A stretch of 64,000 bases of DNA from Corynebacterium sp. (GCF_030530965.1 NZ_JAUMTY010000003.1:20758-84757); one strand, 5' to 3'; numbered from the stretch's first letter, positions 41,554-51,462 are shown. The notes: a model not told the origin generated them from the letters alone. Numbers and translations: made by a program.

Positions 41554-42210
41554 CTATCTCTGACGCAGCGTAGCAGGGCTCGTTCCGATGACCTCGGAAA
41601 TGCGTTCTGCAGAAATCGCCCCTTCACGCAAAAGATGAGGGGTGGGCGAGGTCAGATCAATGATGGTTGACGGCTCCCCAATCGTCGCCTCCCCGTCATC
41701 CAAATAGACGGATACTTCGCTTCCCAGCATCTGCTTCGCGGCAATTGCCGAAGTCGCAGGCGGCTGCCCCGAAATATTGGCCGAGCTCACTGCCATGGGG
41801 CCTGTGGCTCTCAGTAGCTCGATCGCGACCGGCTGTAGCGGCATCCGAAGCATCACTGATCCGTTAGTATCCCCAAGGTCCCAGGGCAACGACGGCGCCT
41901 GCGTCACCACGAAGGACAGCCCGCCCGGCCAGAATGCTTGGACTAATTCACGCATCCGCGGGGTGACTGTTTGCACCAGGCCGTCGACGGTGTCCCATGA
42001 CCCAATCAACACGGGAACTGGCATGTCAGGGCCACGATGTTTTGCCCGCAACAGCGCGGCAACAGCGTCGTTATCGAATGCATCGCACCCGATCCCGTAG
42101 ACGGTGTCGGTGGGCATAACGACCAGGCGCCCGCCTTTTACTGCGCTCTGGGCAGCCTCGAGGCCGCGACGTCGTTCGTCTTGGTCAGTGCAATCGTAAA
42201 TTGTGCTCAT
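41554..42210 (-). CDS. L-threonylcarbamoyladenylate synthase (Sua5/YrdC)
   Basis: 218 residues. Makes threonylcarbamoyl-AMP from threonine, bicarbonate and ATP, the first step of the t6A37 modification of ANN-decoding tRNAs. Motifs: G-R-L-V-V-M-P-T-D-T-V-Y-G-I-G-C near 27-42, K-H-R-G-P-D-M-P, and the S-S-A-N-I-S-G loop near 150. The usual KRP...PL pattern is K-H-R-G-P-D-M-P-V-P here. It follows prmC by 8 bases, conserved gene order in Actinobacteria (prfA-prmC-sua5-wecA). Confidence 0.93.
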   Translation of the reverse strand: MSTIYDCTDQDERRRGLEAAQSAVKGGRLVVMPTDTVYGIGCDAFDNDAVAALLRAKHRGPDMPVPVLIGSWDTVDGLVQTVTPRMRELVQAFWPGGLSFVVTQAPSLPWDLGDTNGSVMLRMPLQPVAIELLRATGPMAVSSANISGQPPATSAIAAKQMLGSEVSVYLDDGEATIGEPSTIIDLTSPTPHLLREGAISAERISEVIGTSPATLRQR

Positions 42211-42218
42211 GAGTTTTA

Positions 42219-43370
42219 CTACGCTTTCCTCGTGTGTGCGGCCCGAATGCCCGTCACAAACCTATCGCGTCCAGCTAAGTCCTTATGTATTTCTAGATCG
42301 GTGAAGCCGTGATCATTCAAGCATTGTGAGGTCACAGGCCCGCTGAGCTCGTCGTGTTCCACAGCCACGACGGTGCCGGGGCTAGACAAATCCTCAACCA
42401 CGGCCATCATCGGCACGATCACGCTCATTCCGTCCGCACCAGCGAAAACGGCATCATGAGGATCGGCCGCGACTTCGGGCGAAATCGTCGTGTTCTCGGG
42501 CACATAGGGTGGATTCGAGACGACCATATCCACCTTCAGCTCAGGCGTCGTTTCACGCGTCGGTTCAGGATTGTCACCGTCACGCGTGTCCCGGTCACAC
42601 AAGTCTCGAATGCTTTTCACGATAGTGGGATCCGTAGCATCCCCTGCGCACAGGCTCACAGAGAGCTGATCGGCGTCGTCCTCTGACAGGCCAGCGTCCA
42701 GCGCTTCCGTCCGCCAATTCTGCATGAAGGCCTCGACATTGCGACGGGCATAATCCAGCGCGACGTCGCTCGTGTCAACGCCCATAATGCGGATTCGTGG
42801 GAGCTTGCCGACGCTTCCCACGTGCGGATTGGCTGTCTTCTGCTCCCGAAAGTCACGATGAAGAGACAACAACGCGTTTCCCGCCGCGTGCGCAACACCC
42901 AACGCCAAGGTTCCGGGCCCGGTACACAAGTCAACGATGGTGTAATCCGCGGGCACAGACTTCGACGGTCCGGATTTCTCGGACCGGTTATCCAACGCCC
43001 TGCGGAGTTGGTCTCCCGCCCATTCCACAATCAATTCGGTTTCCGGACGGGGAACAAAAGCCCCCGGGCCGACCAGCAGGTCGATCCCCGCGAAACGCAC
43101 CGTCCCCATAATGTGCTGCAAGGGTTCCCGCTGCTCACGTCGGCTAATACACGCTTCGAAAAACTCGGCCGTGTCGGAATCGACGTGGTCTTGGCGTCGG
43201 AAGAATAATGACGACCGTGTGACCGGTTCCGCACCCGGCGCGCCCTTAACAGTGAGCGCATGTGCCATCAGTAGCTCAGCATCGACTCGTGGAGAATCCA
43301 CCCCCGCAGCGCGCAGTCGTCCGCCGGCATTGTTGATCATCTGGCGAACAGATGTACGGGGATATGTCAT
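42219..43370 (-). CDS. prmC: Peptide chain release factor N5-glutamine methyltransferase
   Basis: 383 residues. Methylates the Gln of the GGQ motif of release factors RF1/RF2 using SAM. The helical N-terminal domain binds the factor; the SAM site includes [12 protein letters not shown] and G-V-D-T-S-D-V-A; the catalytic N-P-P-Y is at 286-289. In E. coli the same motif is near residue 183, so about 100 residues have been gained, mainly linkers at about 115-190 and 225-275 rich in Lys/Asp/Arg. It shares a 4-base ATGA overlap with prfA, whose product it modifies. Confidence 0.95.
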   Translation of the reverse strand: MTYPRTSVRQMINNAGGRLRAAGVDSPRVDAELLMAHALTVKGAPGAEPVTRSSLFFRRQDHVDSDTAEFFEACISRREQREPLQHIMGTVRFAGIDLLVGPGAFVPRPETELIVEWAGDQLRRALDNRSEKSGPSKSVPADYTIVDLCTGPGTLALGVAHAAGNALLSLHRDFREQKTANPHVGSVGKLPRIRIMGVDTSDVALDYARRNVEAFMQNWRTEALDAGLSEDDADQLSVSLCAGDATDPTIVKSIRDLCDRDTRDGDNPEPTRETTPELKVDMVVSNPPYVPENTTISPEVAADPHDAVFAGADGMSVIVPMMAVVEDLSSPGTVVAVEHDELSGPVTSQCLNDHGFTDLEIHKDLAGRDRFVTGIRAAHTRKA

Positions 43371-44440
43371 TCTGCCTCGAGCCGTTCGGCGCGCTCCGCG
43401 GACTGCAGCGCAGAGAAGAGATCATCCAGATCGCCGTCGAGAACCTGGTCGAGGTTGTGCGCCTTGTAATTAATTCTGTGGTCAGAGATGCGGTTTTCGG
43501 GGAAATTGTAGGTACGGATGCGCTCCGACCGATCCATGGTCCGCACCTGAGCAGCACGATCGGCCGACGCCGCAGCCTCGGCTTCTTCTTCCTTCATCTG
43601 CTGCAACCGGGCGGCCAGGACCTGCATCGCGCGCGCCTTGTTTTGGATCTGGCTACGTTCTTTCTGACAGGTCACGATCAGCCCCGTCGGCAAGTGTGTG
43701 ATGCGGACAGCGGAGTCGGTGGTGTTCACACCCTGGCCACCTTTACCGGATGAGCGGTACACATCGACGCGGATGTCTTTGTCATCAATCTCGACATCCT
43801 CGATTTCATCAGGTTCCGGATAGACGAGGACACCGGCAGCGGAAGTCTGGATACGTCCCTGGGATTCGGTGACGGGAACTCGCTGAACACGGTGAACGCC
43901 ACCCTCAAACTTGAACACGCTCCACGCACCGTCCCGAGACGGCTTCTTGGAGCGAATAGACATGGTGATGTCTTTAATTCCCCCGAGGTCCGTGGGAGCG
44001 TCGTCCAGGACGTCGATCGCGAAGCCGTGTTTGTCCGCGTAGCGCTGGTACATCCGCACTAATTCGCCGGCGAAGAGGGCTGCTTCTTCTCCGCCCGCAC
44101 CGGACTTCACTTCCATCACGATGTCATCGCCATCATGGGGATCCCGCGGTGCCAAAAGGTCAGCTAGCTTATCCGATAGCTCCTCTTTTTCTGCCCGAAG
44201 ACGCTCGGCCTCAGCCGCGAATTCCTGGTCTTCGTGGGCCATTTCCTCGGCGGCTTCGAGATCGTCGGTCACAGCGTTTAACCGGTCATTCGTCTGAATG
44301 ATGGGCTGGAGTTCAGAGAACCGCTTCCCCACCTTCCGCGCGCGAGCAGCGTCGTTGTGTAAATCAGGATCAGCTAATTGAGCTTCGAGCCCTTGATATT
44401 CCGAAACAATGTCGTCGACCGCCGAAACATGCGTCGCCAT
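43367..44440 (-). CDS. prfA: Peptide chain release factor 1
   Basis: 357 residues. Ends translation at UAA and UAG. The stop-codon reading motif is P-V-T at 189-191 (PxT marks RF1, not RF2); the peptidyl-hydrolysis motif GGQ is at 234-236 in [10 protein letters not shown]. The N-terminal coiled domain spans about 1-100. The ATG at 44440 has AAAGGAGCAC upstream. It is followed with overlap by prmC. Confidence 0.98.
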   Translation of the reverse strand: MATHVSAVDDIVSEYQGLEAQLADPDLHNDAARARKVGKRFSELQPIIQTNDRLNAVTDDLEAAEEMAHEDQEFAAEAERLRAEKEELSDKLADLLAPRDPHDGDDIVMEVKSGAGGEEAALFAGELVRMYQRYADKHGFAIDVLDDAPTDLGGIKDITMSIRSKKPSRDGAWSVFKFEGGVHRVQRVPVTESQGRIQTSAAGVLVYPEPDEIEDVEIDDKDIRVDVYRSSGKGGQGVNTTDSAVRITHLPTGLIVTCQKERSQIQNKARAMQVLAARLQQMKEEEAEAAASADRAAQVRTMDRSERIRTYNFPENRISDHRINYKAHNLDQVLDGDLDDLFSALQSAERAERLEAE

Positions 44441-44539
44441 GACCCAGAGTGCTCCTTTAACTGCTCACTACAAATACCGGTAACTACACGAATATAGCGC
44501 GACGGCGGCGGCTCAACCGAACCACCGCCCGCACCGTGA

Positions 44540-44561
44540 CCAGGAGAGCTTTACCTCCTGG
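44540..44561. terminator. Hairpin between rho and prfA
   Basis: CCAGGAG (44540-44546) and CTCCTGG (44555-44561) form a perfect 7-base stem with an 8-base loop, 62 bases after the rho stop. No T-run follows on the minus strand, so it may be a pause or processing site rather than a full terminator. Confidence 0.35.
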
Positions 44562-44622
44562 CGCCACTACTTCACATCACTGCCTGGCTTCACGGCTTAG
44601 CGTCGCGCATAAGGGGGACGAA

Positions 44623-46656
44623 TTACTCGTCATCATCGTCGGGAACACTCATGGGTGCCGACGATGCGATCTGCATGAGGAACTCGCCATTGTTCTTGGT
44701 CTTGCGCAGCTGCTTGATAAGCAAGTCGATGGCCTGCTGCGGGTCCAGTGCCGACAAGATCCGACGCAGCTTGTGCATGACGCGTGCCTCGTCGGGCGCC
44801 AAGAGCAGCTCATCCTTACGGGTACCCGACGGATTCACGTCGACAGCTGGGAAGACGCGGCGCTCCGAAATCTTCCGGTCAAGCTTCAGCTCTGCGTTAC
44901 CCGTGCCCTTGAATTCCTCGAAGATGACGGTGTCACCGGCGGAACCGGTCTCGACCATGGCTGTCGCGATAATGGTCAGCGAACCACCGTTTTCGATGTT
45001 GCGTGCCGCACCCAGGAATCGCTTCGGCGGGTAGAGGGCGTTGGAATCCACACCACCGGACAGGATACGTCCCGACGCCGGGGACGAGTTGTTGTACGCA
45101 CGGCCCAATCGCGTAATGGAGTCCAACAGCACAACGACGTCCTGACCAGCCTCAACAAGGCGCTTAGCCCTCTCAATCGCTAGCTCAGCGACGGTGGTGT
45201 GCTCGCTCGGCGGACGGTCAAACGTCGAGGCGATCACTTCGCCATTGACCGAGCGCTGCATATCGGTGACTTCCTCAGGGCGCTCGTCGACAAGAACAAC
45301 CATGAGGTAGCACTCTTGATTGTTGGTCGTGATGGCGTTAGCGACGTCCTGCAGAATTGTCGTTTTACCAGCCTTCGGCGGGGACACGATCAGCGCGCGC
45401 TGCCCCTTACCGATCGGCATGATGAGGTCAATCACGCGCGTCGTGAGCTTCTTCTGGTCCGTCTCCAACCGCAGCCGCTGGTTCGGGTACAGCGGTGTGA
45501 GCTTGGCGAACTCGGGGCGGGCCTTGGCCTCCTCCGGCGTCATGCCGTTGACTGTGTCAACGCGCGCCAAGGGGGCGAACTTCTGCCGGTTACGGCCGCG
45601 ACCATGCTGCGGGCGGCTGGAGCCGTCCTCACGGACCTTGATCTGCCCGGTCACAGCGTCGCCACGGCGCATTCCCTGGGACCGAACCATGTTCATGGAC
45701 ACATACACATCATTCGGGCCGGACTGGTACCCCGACGTGCGAATGAACGCGGTGTTGTTGTCGACAACATCGAGGATTCCCGCGATCGGCTGGAAGGTTT
45801 CCCCTTCGCGCAGCTGGTTCGGGTTCTGGTTGTCGCGATTATCCCGGTTTCGGCGGTTGCGCCGATTGCCGCGGTTATTACGGTCGTTGCGGTTATTGCG
45901 ACCTCCGCGATCGTTCCGGTTGTCACGATCATTGCGGTTGTTGCGGCCACCCCGGTGGTCCTGGTTATTGCGGCCACCGCGACCATTGTGGTCGTTGTTG
46001 TCACCGGAGTTGTCGTCATTGTGGCCATAACGGTCATCACGGTCGTCATTGGACCGTCGGTGATCATTATTGTTATTCCGATCGTCATCCCGGCGGGAGT
46101 TGTTGTCATCCGAATCGTCGGAAGAATCACGGGACGAATTGTTCCGGTCATCACCGTCATTGGAATGACCGTTGTGCCGGGCTCGGTGACGACGTGCGCG
46201 ACGTGCCTGGGAGCGCGATTTGTAGCCGTGGTGGCGGGAATCGTCAGAATCGTCGTCGCGGCCGTTGTCATTGTCCGAGCTGGAGTCCGAGTGGGAATCG
46301 GAGCCACCCGAGTGCTCATCCCCACGACGGTCGTCGTTGCCGTTGTGCCGGTTATCGGAGCCGGAACCGTGTCCGGAGCCATGTCCGTCGTTATTTGCCG
46401 ACGATCCAGCATTAAATGAATCGGAGTTCGGCGATTCAGAGTTATCCGAATGGTGGGACTCGGCCTTCGGTTCCCCCGCTTTCCGTGTGGATCGACGAGG
46501 CCGAGAATACGGCTGACCAGCGTCGGCGGCCTGAATGGCTGCGATAATATCCCCCTTGCGCAGCCCTGAGAGTCCTCGAATCCCCTTTTCGGCAGCTAGC
46601 GCCTTTAATTCCGGGATGCGCATAGCGGCCAGGTTGTTCGTGTCCGTATCAGTCAC
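44623..46656 (-). CDS. rho: Transcription termination factor Rho with long Asn/Arg/Asp-rich insert
   Basis: 677 residues. Hexameric RNA helicase that ends transcripts. Residues 1-48 are the Rho N-terminal helix domain (I-P-E-L-K-A-L-A-A-E-K-G-I). Residues 62-281 are an insert of Asn, Arg, Asp, Ser, Gly and His with a few Ala, Gln, Glu, Lys, Pro, Phe and Tyr, and no Leu, Ile, Val, Met, Trp, Cys or Thr at all. The OB-fold RNA-binding domain begins at about 282; the ATPase has Walker A S-P-P-K-A-G-K-T-T near 430 and Walker B V-V-V-L-L-D-S-I-T-R-L. Actinobacterial Rho proteins commonly carry an insert here; this one is notably Asn-rich, with RGG/RNN/RND repeats. Start: ATG at 46656 with GAAAGGACATCC upstream. 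Confidence 0.97.
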   Translation of the reverse strand: MTDTDTNNLAAMRIPELKALAAEKGIRGLSGLRKGDIIAAIQAADAGQPYSRPRRSTRKAGEPKAESHHSDNSESPNSDSFNAGSSANNDGHGSGHGSGSDNRHNGNDDRRGDEHSGGSDSHSDSSSDNDNGRDDDSDDSRHHGYKSRSQARRARRHRARHNGHSNDGDDRNNSSRDSSDDSDDNNSRRDDDRNNNNDHRRSNDDRDDRYGHNDDNSGDNNDHNGRGGRNNQDHRGGRNNRNDRDNRNDRGGRNNRNDRNNRGNRRNRRNRDNRDNQNPNQLREGETFQPIAGILDVVDNNTAFIRTSGYQSGPNDVYVSMNMVRSQGMRRGDAVTGQIKVREDGSSRPQHGRGRNRQKFAPLARVDTVNGMTPEEAKARPEFAKLTPLYPNQRLRLETDQKKLTTRVIDLIMPIGKGQRALIVSPPKAGKTTILQDVANAITTNNQECYLMVVLVDERPEEVTDMQRSVNGEVIASTFDRPPSEHTTVAELAIERAKRLVEAGQDVVVLLDSITRLGRAYNNSSPASGRILSGGVDSNALYPPKRFLGAARNIENGGSLTIIATAMVETGSAGDTVIFEEFKGTGNAELKLDRKISERRVFPAVDVNPSGTRKDELLLAPDEARVMHKLRRILSALDPQQAIDLLIKQLRKTKNNGEFLMQIASSAPMSVPDDDDE

Positions 46657-47237
46657 GGATGTCCTTTCGTTGCCAGCCCCTCCGGGACAATTATCAATAT
46701 TTGTCAGTGGATACGTGTCTCATCACGCGCTGGAGGGTTAGCCCTGTGGTGTTGTCCTATCGCGACGCTGCTTCATCGCTCTACCGTCGGTGGCCTCACG
46801 ATGGTGTTTCTCCGATGGTGCAGCATGTCAACGGAATGTGCGTCATTTCGTGTCCGCTTGTGCCAATGTGCCGAAAGACACGTGACCTGCCCGAACTGCT
46901 ATCGCGGTTTTTACCATTAGCCATCGCGGGCGATGCAGATTCGCGACACTACGCGCGATTACGAAATGAAGGATTCTTTGTAGCGTCCGGTCATCGGTGT
47001 TGCATTCAGGGTGGATGAGAAATCCCCTGGATCCACCGCGCTTGCTAGGCCGGAAGCCGATGTTACACATCGTTCGGCTCGATGCCCTAGCGGAGAATAC
47101 ACAACCTGATGAGCAGTCCGAAAACTACAACCAAAGGAATCGCTCATAACCGTACCACTTTCCAGCACAAGTCGCTGCAATGGCACACGGATGGGCTTCA
47201 CCTGTATTTACGGTCTGTCTGACTTAAAGTAAACGGC
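46657..47237. other. Long intergenic region between rho and the acyl-CoA synthetase gene
   Basis: 581 bases that must hold the divergent promoters. Short open frames here lack ribosome sites and family matches, so I do not call them. No tRNA, perfect long hairpin or repeat seen. A long rho leader, as used for autoregulation in other bacteria, would fit but is not shown. Confidence 0.5.
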
Positions 47238-49022
47238 ATGAAGTCGACGATGATGGACGTGCCTCTTTCTGTCACCCAAATTTTCACCTACGGTGCCACT
47301 GTTTTCGGGGACACAGAGGTAACGAGTTGGGGCGAATCCGGGCCAGAGACCATCACGTTTTCCGCACTCGCCGGCCGAGCCGCCGCCTGTGCTCATGCCC
47401 TGCGGTCGCTCTGCGGTATCGACGCTGACCAACGCATCGGAACCATGATGGACAACTGCGCGGAACACCTCGAAGTATTTTTCGCCTCGTCCTGCATGGG
47501 AGCCGTCTTTAGCCCGCTGAACTCGCACCTTTCCGACGATCAAATCGTCCACATCATTAACTATGCGGATCAGAAGGTCATCGTTGTTTCGCCCCGCAAT
47601 GCACCCCGCCTGGCACGGCTGATCACCGAGTGTCCGGGAGTCAATCACATCATCATCGCGTCCGGGTCGTCGGCACAGCGCGCTGAGGGCGTCGCTGCCT
47701 TCGATGCCATCCCTGACCCCCATTTTTCGGTCACCGATTATGAGGCTTTTATCGACGGTCAAGCCACCGAGTTTCCGTGGCCGGATCTCCCCGAAGACAC
47801 CGCCGCTGCCCTCTGCTTTTCGACGGGCACCGAGGGGGCGCCCAAGGGTGTGGCATATTCTCACCGGTCTATGTTCTTGCACTCGCAGTCGTTGTTGGGT
47901 GTGGATTCTTTCGCCATCACTAATGGCGTGTCCTTCCTTTGTTGTGTGCCCATTTATCACGTCCTGAGCTGGGGCGTTCCCCTAGCCGCGTGGATGGCTG
48001 GTGCGCCGCTTATCTTCCCCGGCGAGGACCTTTCGGCGCCTCGTCTTGCGCGGGTGATCGCAACCTCGATGCCTCGCACGGCACACGGGGTCCCAACACT
48101 GTGGGTATCGCTCTTTTCTTACTATTTCCAAAACCCACCGAAGCGTATGAGTCTTCGGGAGATTTTCGCTGGCGGGGCTCCTGTCCCGCCGGTACTCATT
48201 AAGGTGTGGGAAGAAAAGTTTGGTGTCGACGTCATTCATTGTTGGGGAATGACAGAAACATCACCTGTGGGAACAGTATCGCGCCCACCAGCAGGCTTGA
48301 GTGGGGAAACGAGAGACCTCTACCGCGAGTCCCAGGGACGCTTCCCCGTGGCCATGAATTTCCGAATTGCCGACGACGCCGGCCGCGTGCTGGAAGGACA
48401 CGACCGCAACCAGGGCGAAATCCAGGTGCGCGGCAATTGGGTGACCGGCTCCTACTTCCATTCACCGACGGGCGAGGGCGACGGCCCCGCTTCCCGTTTC
48501 CGCGGCGAGCCCATTGACTACGCCGATGATCGTTTCACCGACGACGGGTGGTTCCGCACAGGAGACGTCGGCTCTATTAACCGCGATGGGTTCTTAACGG
48601 TCAATGATCGCATTCGCGATGTCATCCGCTCAGGTGGGGAATGGATTTATTCGGCCGAGCTCGAGAACTATGTTGTCGACGCTCCCCCGGTTCTTGAGTG
48701 TGCCGTTATCGGATATCCCGATGAGACCTGGGGTGAGCGCCCGTTGGCGGTGACTGTTCTTGCCGACGGGGTTGAGCGGTCGGCGGCGACGGCAGAGCGT
48801 CTTCGCACACGATTGCGCGGGGTCATTCCCGGGTGGATGATCCCCGAGTACTGGGCGTTCGTTGACACTATCGATAAGACGAGCGTCGATAAATATGACA
48901 AGAAGGACCTGCGGCAGCACCTTGCCGACGGGAAGCTGGATGTCATTTCCCTGCAAGGTCCCCGCCGTAGTGGCGATAGCTACGGCGACAATGGTTCCTC
49001 TAGCTCAGCATCGCAGGCCTAG
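47238..49022 (+). CDS. AMP-binding acyl-CoA synthetase (FadD-like)
   Basis: 594 residues. An ANL-superfamily ligase: activates a carboxylic acid as acyl-AMP, then transfers it to CoA. P-loop S-T-G-T-E-G-A-P-K-G-V (about 195-205), A5 motif W-G-M-T-E-T-S-P near 335, A7/A8 hinge G-W-F-R-T-G-D-V and D-R-I-R-D-V-I-R-S-G-G-E-W-I, and the C-terminal lysine region K-T-S-V-D-K-Y-D-K-K. Similar to medium/long-chain fatty-acid ligases of the AlkK type. A candidate ribosome site is weak, and ATG 47250 or 47253 are alternative starts. It stands alone, convergent with thrB; the true acid is unknown. Confidence 0.87.
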   Translation: MKSTMMDVPLSVTQIFTYGATVFGDTEVTSWGESGPETITFSALAGRAAACAHALRSLCGIDADQRIGTMMDNCAEHLEVFFASSCMGAVFSPLNSHLSDDQIVHIINYADQKVIVVSPRNAPRLARLITECPGVNHIIIASGSSAQRAEGVAAFDAIPDPHFSVTDYEAFIDGQATEFPWPDLPEDTAAALCFSTGTEGAPKGVAYSHRSMFLHSQSLLGVDSFAITNGVSFLCCVPIYHVLSWGVPLAAWMAGAPLIFPGEDLSAPRLARVIATSMPRTAHGVPTLWVSLFSYYFQNPPKRMSLREIFAGGAPVPPVLIKVWEEKFGVDVIHCWGMTETSPVGTVSRPPAGLSGETRDLYRESQGRFPVAMNFRIADDAGRVLEGHDRNQGEIQVRGNWVTGSYFHSPTGEGDGPASRFRGEPIDYADDRFTDDGWFRTGDVGSINRDGFLTVNDRIRDVIRSGGEWIYSAELENYVVDAPPVLECAVIGYPDETWGERPLAVTVLADGVERSAATAERLRTRLRGVIPGWMIPEYWAFVDTIDKTSVDKYDKKDLRQHLADGKLDVISLQGPRRSGDSYGDNGSSSSASQA

Positions 49023-49023
49023 C

Positions 49024-49048
49024 GTGTGGGCGGGAAAGCCCGCCACGC
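49024..49048. terminator. GC-rich hairpin between fadD-like gene and thrB
   Basis: GGCGGG (49029-49034) and CCCGCC (49039-49044) with an AAAG loop, extended by GTGT/ACGC with one bulge. In the 41-base convergent gap. No T-run on either side. Confidence 0.4.
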
Positions 49049-49063
49049 ACTCATCCCACGCAT

Positions 49064-49996
49064 CTATCCCAGTTCTTTACGATTCACCTGGATAGGCCCA
49101 GCGATGGGGAGTGTGAGAACGCGAAGCCCCTCGGAGGATGCGGTGTGGATGATTTCGGCAGGCAGATCCTCGGTGGAGAGAACCATGATGGTGGGGCCGG
49201 CACCCGACAAATACGCCGCATAACCCCGGTTACGCAGGCGATTCACCCATTCCGCAGAGACCGGTAAGGCGTCTGCGCGGTAGGGCTGGTGAAGGCGATC
49301 CCTCGTGCCCTCCCACAACAGCTCGGGGTTGGTGCGCAACGCAACCGTCATGACTGCCGTTCGTGACACATTGAATCGTGCGTCAACATGGCTCACATCA
49401 CTGGGCAGCACTCGGCGCACCGCATTCGTCGACGCCGTGAAATCCGGGATAAAGGCCGTCGCGCGAATGTCGGGGTGAACATCCACGCCGATCGCGTGGT
49501 ACTGAGGGGCCGTTTCACCATCGACGGGCGTATCCGTCCAGGAGACCACTGCCCCACCCAGCACAGATGCGGCCGCATTATCGGGGTGACCCTCAAAAGA
49601 ACTCACAACCTGAACAACCTGATCAGTGGTGAGGGCATTATCTGCAAGGGCATTAGCAGCACAGACTCCAGCCGCTGCCGCCGCCGCGGACGACCCGAGA
49701 CCACGCGATTGGGGAATCGAGTTTTCGCAGGAGACCGCCAGGCCGGGCACATCGGCATGGGCAACACGAAGCCCTTCACGAATCGCTCGCACCACCAAAT
49801 GTGTTCCGTCGAGGGGAACCTCGCCAGCGCCTTCGCCCTGCACGTCAACGGTTAACCCAGACGCAGTGACCTCGACGGTTACCAGGTCATAGAGCCCCAC
49901 AGCCAAGCCGAGGGTGTCGAATCCAGGCCCAAGATTGGCCGACGACGCTGGCACGCGGACCGTGACCGAGCGCCCCACCGGGATATCGTGTGGCAC
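49064..49996 (-). CDS. thrB: Homoserine kinase
   Basis: 310 residues. GHMP-family kinase that phosphorylates homoserine, leading to threonine. N-terminal [18 protein letters not shown] substrate segment; ATP loop [13 protein letters not shown] at about 95-107; C-terminal L-S-G-A-G-P-T-I-M. The start is GTG at 49996, immediately after the TAA of hom, so the genes form a tightly coupled hom-thrB pair, as in C. glutamicum. The next threonine gene (thrC) is not in the window. Confidence 0.96.
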   Translation of the reverse strand: MPHDIPVGRSVTVRVPASSANLGPGFDTLGLAVGLYDLVTVEVTASGLTVDVQGEGAGEVPLDGTHLVVRAIREGLRVAHADVPGLAVSCENSIPQSRGLGSSAAAAAAGVCAANALADNALTTDQVVQVVSSFEGHPDNAAASVLGGAVVSWTDTPVDGETAPQYHAIGVDVHPDIRATAFIPDFTASTNAVRRVLPSDVSHVDARFNVSRTAVMTVALRTNPELLWEGTRDRLHQPYRADALPVSAEWVNRLRNRGYAAYLSGAGPTIMVLSTEDLPAEIIHTASSEGLRVLTLPIAGPIQVNRKELG

Positions 49997-51331
49997 TTAG
50001 TCGTCCCCCTCCATGCGCAGTACACGCTCGACGGACAGCACCGTATCGATGGATGAAACGTCGGCCACGGTTTTCTCGAGGTCGTCTTCCCGAGCCATGT
50101 GGGTCACAACGACCAACCGAGCGCCGTTTTCGCTGCCCTCCTGGCGGACCGTCTTCAGCGATATGCCGCGGTTTGCGAAACACTTGGCGACGTCGGCAAG
50201 AACACCAACCTGGTCCTTCACGTGCATCACAACGTGGTAGCGGGTGTCGATAGAACCGAAAGGTGCGATAGGCAACGACGCGTACACCGACTCTCCCGGA
50301 GCACGACCACCCAAAACGATGTTTCGTGACGCACCAATCACGTCACCCAAGACAGCAGATGCGGTCGGGTTTCCGCCGGCACCATTTCCGTAGAACATCA
50401 GACGCCCAGCGGCCTCCGCCTCAACGAACACCGCGTTGAACGACTGCGACACGCTCGCCAACGGGTGGTTACGCGAGACCAGCGCCGGGTACACCCTGGC
50501 AGAGACGGATTCCTTGCCATCGCTATCAACAAGTCGCTCACAGAGAGCCAGCAACTTAATAGTGCATCCCACTGCTTTTGCCGACGCGATATCCGCTGCG
50601 GTGATCTCACGAATGCCCTCGCGGTAGACGTCGTCGGCGGACACGCGCGTGTGGAAAGCGATGGACGCAAGGATGGCCGCCTTCGATGCTGCGTCATATC
50701 CGTCGACGTCGGCGGTGGGGTCTGCCTCGGCATATCCCAAACGGGTCGCTTCAGCAAGCATCTCGTCATAGGACGCGCCCGACTCATCCATCGCGTCGAG
50801 GATGAAGTTCGTGGTCCCGTTGACAATGCCCATGACGCGGTTGACGCGGTCACCAGCAAGAGAGCGGCGCAGAGGCCCCACCACTGGGATCGCCGCCGCC
50901 ACTGCTGCTTCGAAGAACAAATCTGCGCCCGACGCGTCCGCTGCTTCGGCTAATTCGTCGGCATGAGCCGCCACCAGGGCTTTGTTCGCAGTGACGACGG
51001 ACTTCCCGGCCCGCAACGCCGCCAACACGAGCTTTCGTGGCAGGTCAATACCGCCGATGACTTCCACGACGAGGTCGATATCGTCGCGAAGAACCAAGCT
51101 CATGGCATCGTCGGTGAGGAGGTCGGGATCAACGCCTTCGCGCGGGCGGGATAGATCGGACACGGCCACACCGCGGATTTCTATTGGCCCACCAGCTCGT
51201 TCGGTAAATTCGTCGGCATACTCGTTCATGAGCCGATAGGCAGCCTGCCCGACGGTGCCAAAGCCGAGGAGGGCAACTCCGACGGTTTCCCCGGCCCCTT
51301 TTCCGGTGTTGTAGCTAGTTTGCTGGGTCAT
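49997..51331 (-). CDS. hom: Homoserine dehydrogenase with C-terminal ACT domain
   Basis: 444 residues from the ATG at 51331, where the family N-terminus begins and GGGATAGG lies upstream. Reduces aspartate semialdehyde to homoserine with NAD(P)H, the branch to threonine, isoleucine and methionine. N-terminal Rossmann loop G-F-G-T-V-G at about 23-28; catalytic region G-I-V-N-G-T-T-N-F-I; C-terminal ACT domain from about 355 (H-V-V-M-H-V-K-D-Q-V-G-V-L-A), the site of threonine feedback in C. glutamicum. The 5' leader carries three CACAAGGG repeats (51340-51372) and a -10-like TATAGT at 51449-51454. Confidence 0.97.
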   Translation of the reverse strand: MTQQTSYNTGKGAGETVGVALLGFGTVGQAAYRLMNEYADEFTERAGGPIEIRGVAVSDLSRPREGVDPDLLTDDAMSLVLRDDIDLVVEVIGGIDLPRKLVLAALRAGKSVVTANKALVAAHADELAEAADASGADLFFEAAVAAAIPVVGPLRRSLAGDRVNRVMGIVNGTTNFILDAMDESGASYDEMLAEATRLGYAEADPTADVDGYDAASKAAILASIAFHTRVSADDVYREGIREITAADIASAKAVGCTIKLLALCERLVDSDGKESVSARVYPALVSRNHPLASVSQSFNAVFVEAEAAGRLMFYGNGAGGNPTASAVLGDVIGASRNIVLGGRAPGESVYASLPIAPFGSIDTRYHVVMHVKDQVGVLADVAKCFANRGISLKTVRQEGSENGARLVVVTHMAREDDLEKTVADVSSIDTVLSVERVLRMEGDD

Positions 51332-51339
51332 ATTCCTAT

Positions 51340-51372
51340 CCCTTGTGCTTCCCTTGTGTTGGTTCCCTTGTG
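51340..51372 (-). repeat. Triple CACAAGGG repeat in the hom leader
   Basis: On the minus strand CACAAGGG occurs at 51365-51372, 51351-51358 and 51340-51347, spaced 14 and 11 bases, ending just before the hom start. Each unit carries a ribosome-site-like AAGGG. Upstream frame reads through it, but no small ORF is convincing. Confidence 0.75.
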
Positions 51373-51446
51373 TGGTGTTCGGTTTACAACGTTGTTGGCT
51401 CAACGTCGTTGTCCTGTATGCGTCGGCAGACAAAGCTGTATGAAGG

Positions 51447-51462
51447 ATACTATATCTAGTAT
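51447..51462. promoter_or_regulatory. Palindrome over a likely hom -10 element
   Basis: ATACTA (51447-51452), TATC, TAGTAT (51457-51462) is a perfect 6-base inverted repeat. On the minus strand it contains TATAGT, a good -10, about 115 bases before the hom ATG. No good -35 seen. The palindrome could be an operator. Confidence 0.4.

Noticed and set aside
45199..46419. Long plus-strand open frame antisense to rho, rich in Val/Ile
   Set aside because: It mirrors the Asn/Asp/Arg repeats of rho; no ribosome site or family pattern. A frame shadow.
46843..47070. Small minus-strand frame in the rho to acyl-CoA synthetase gap
   Set aside because: No ribosome site, no recognisable domain and a basic composition expected from chance.
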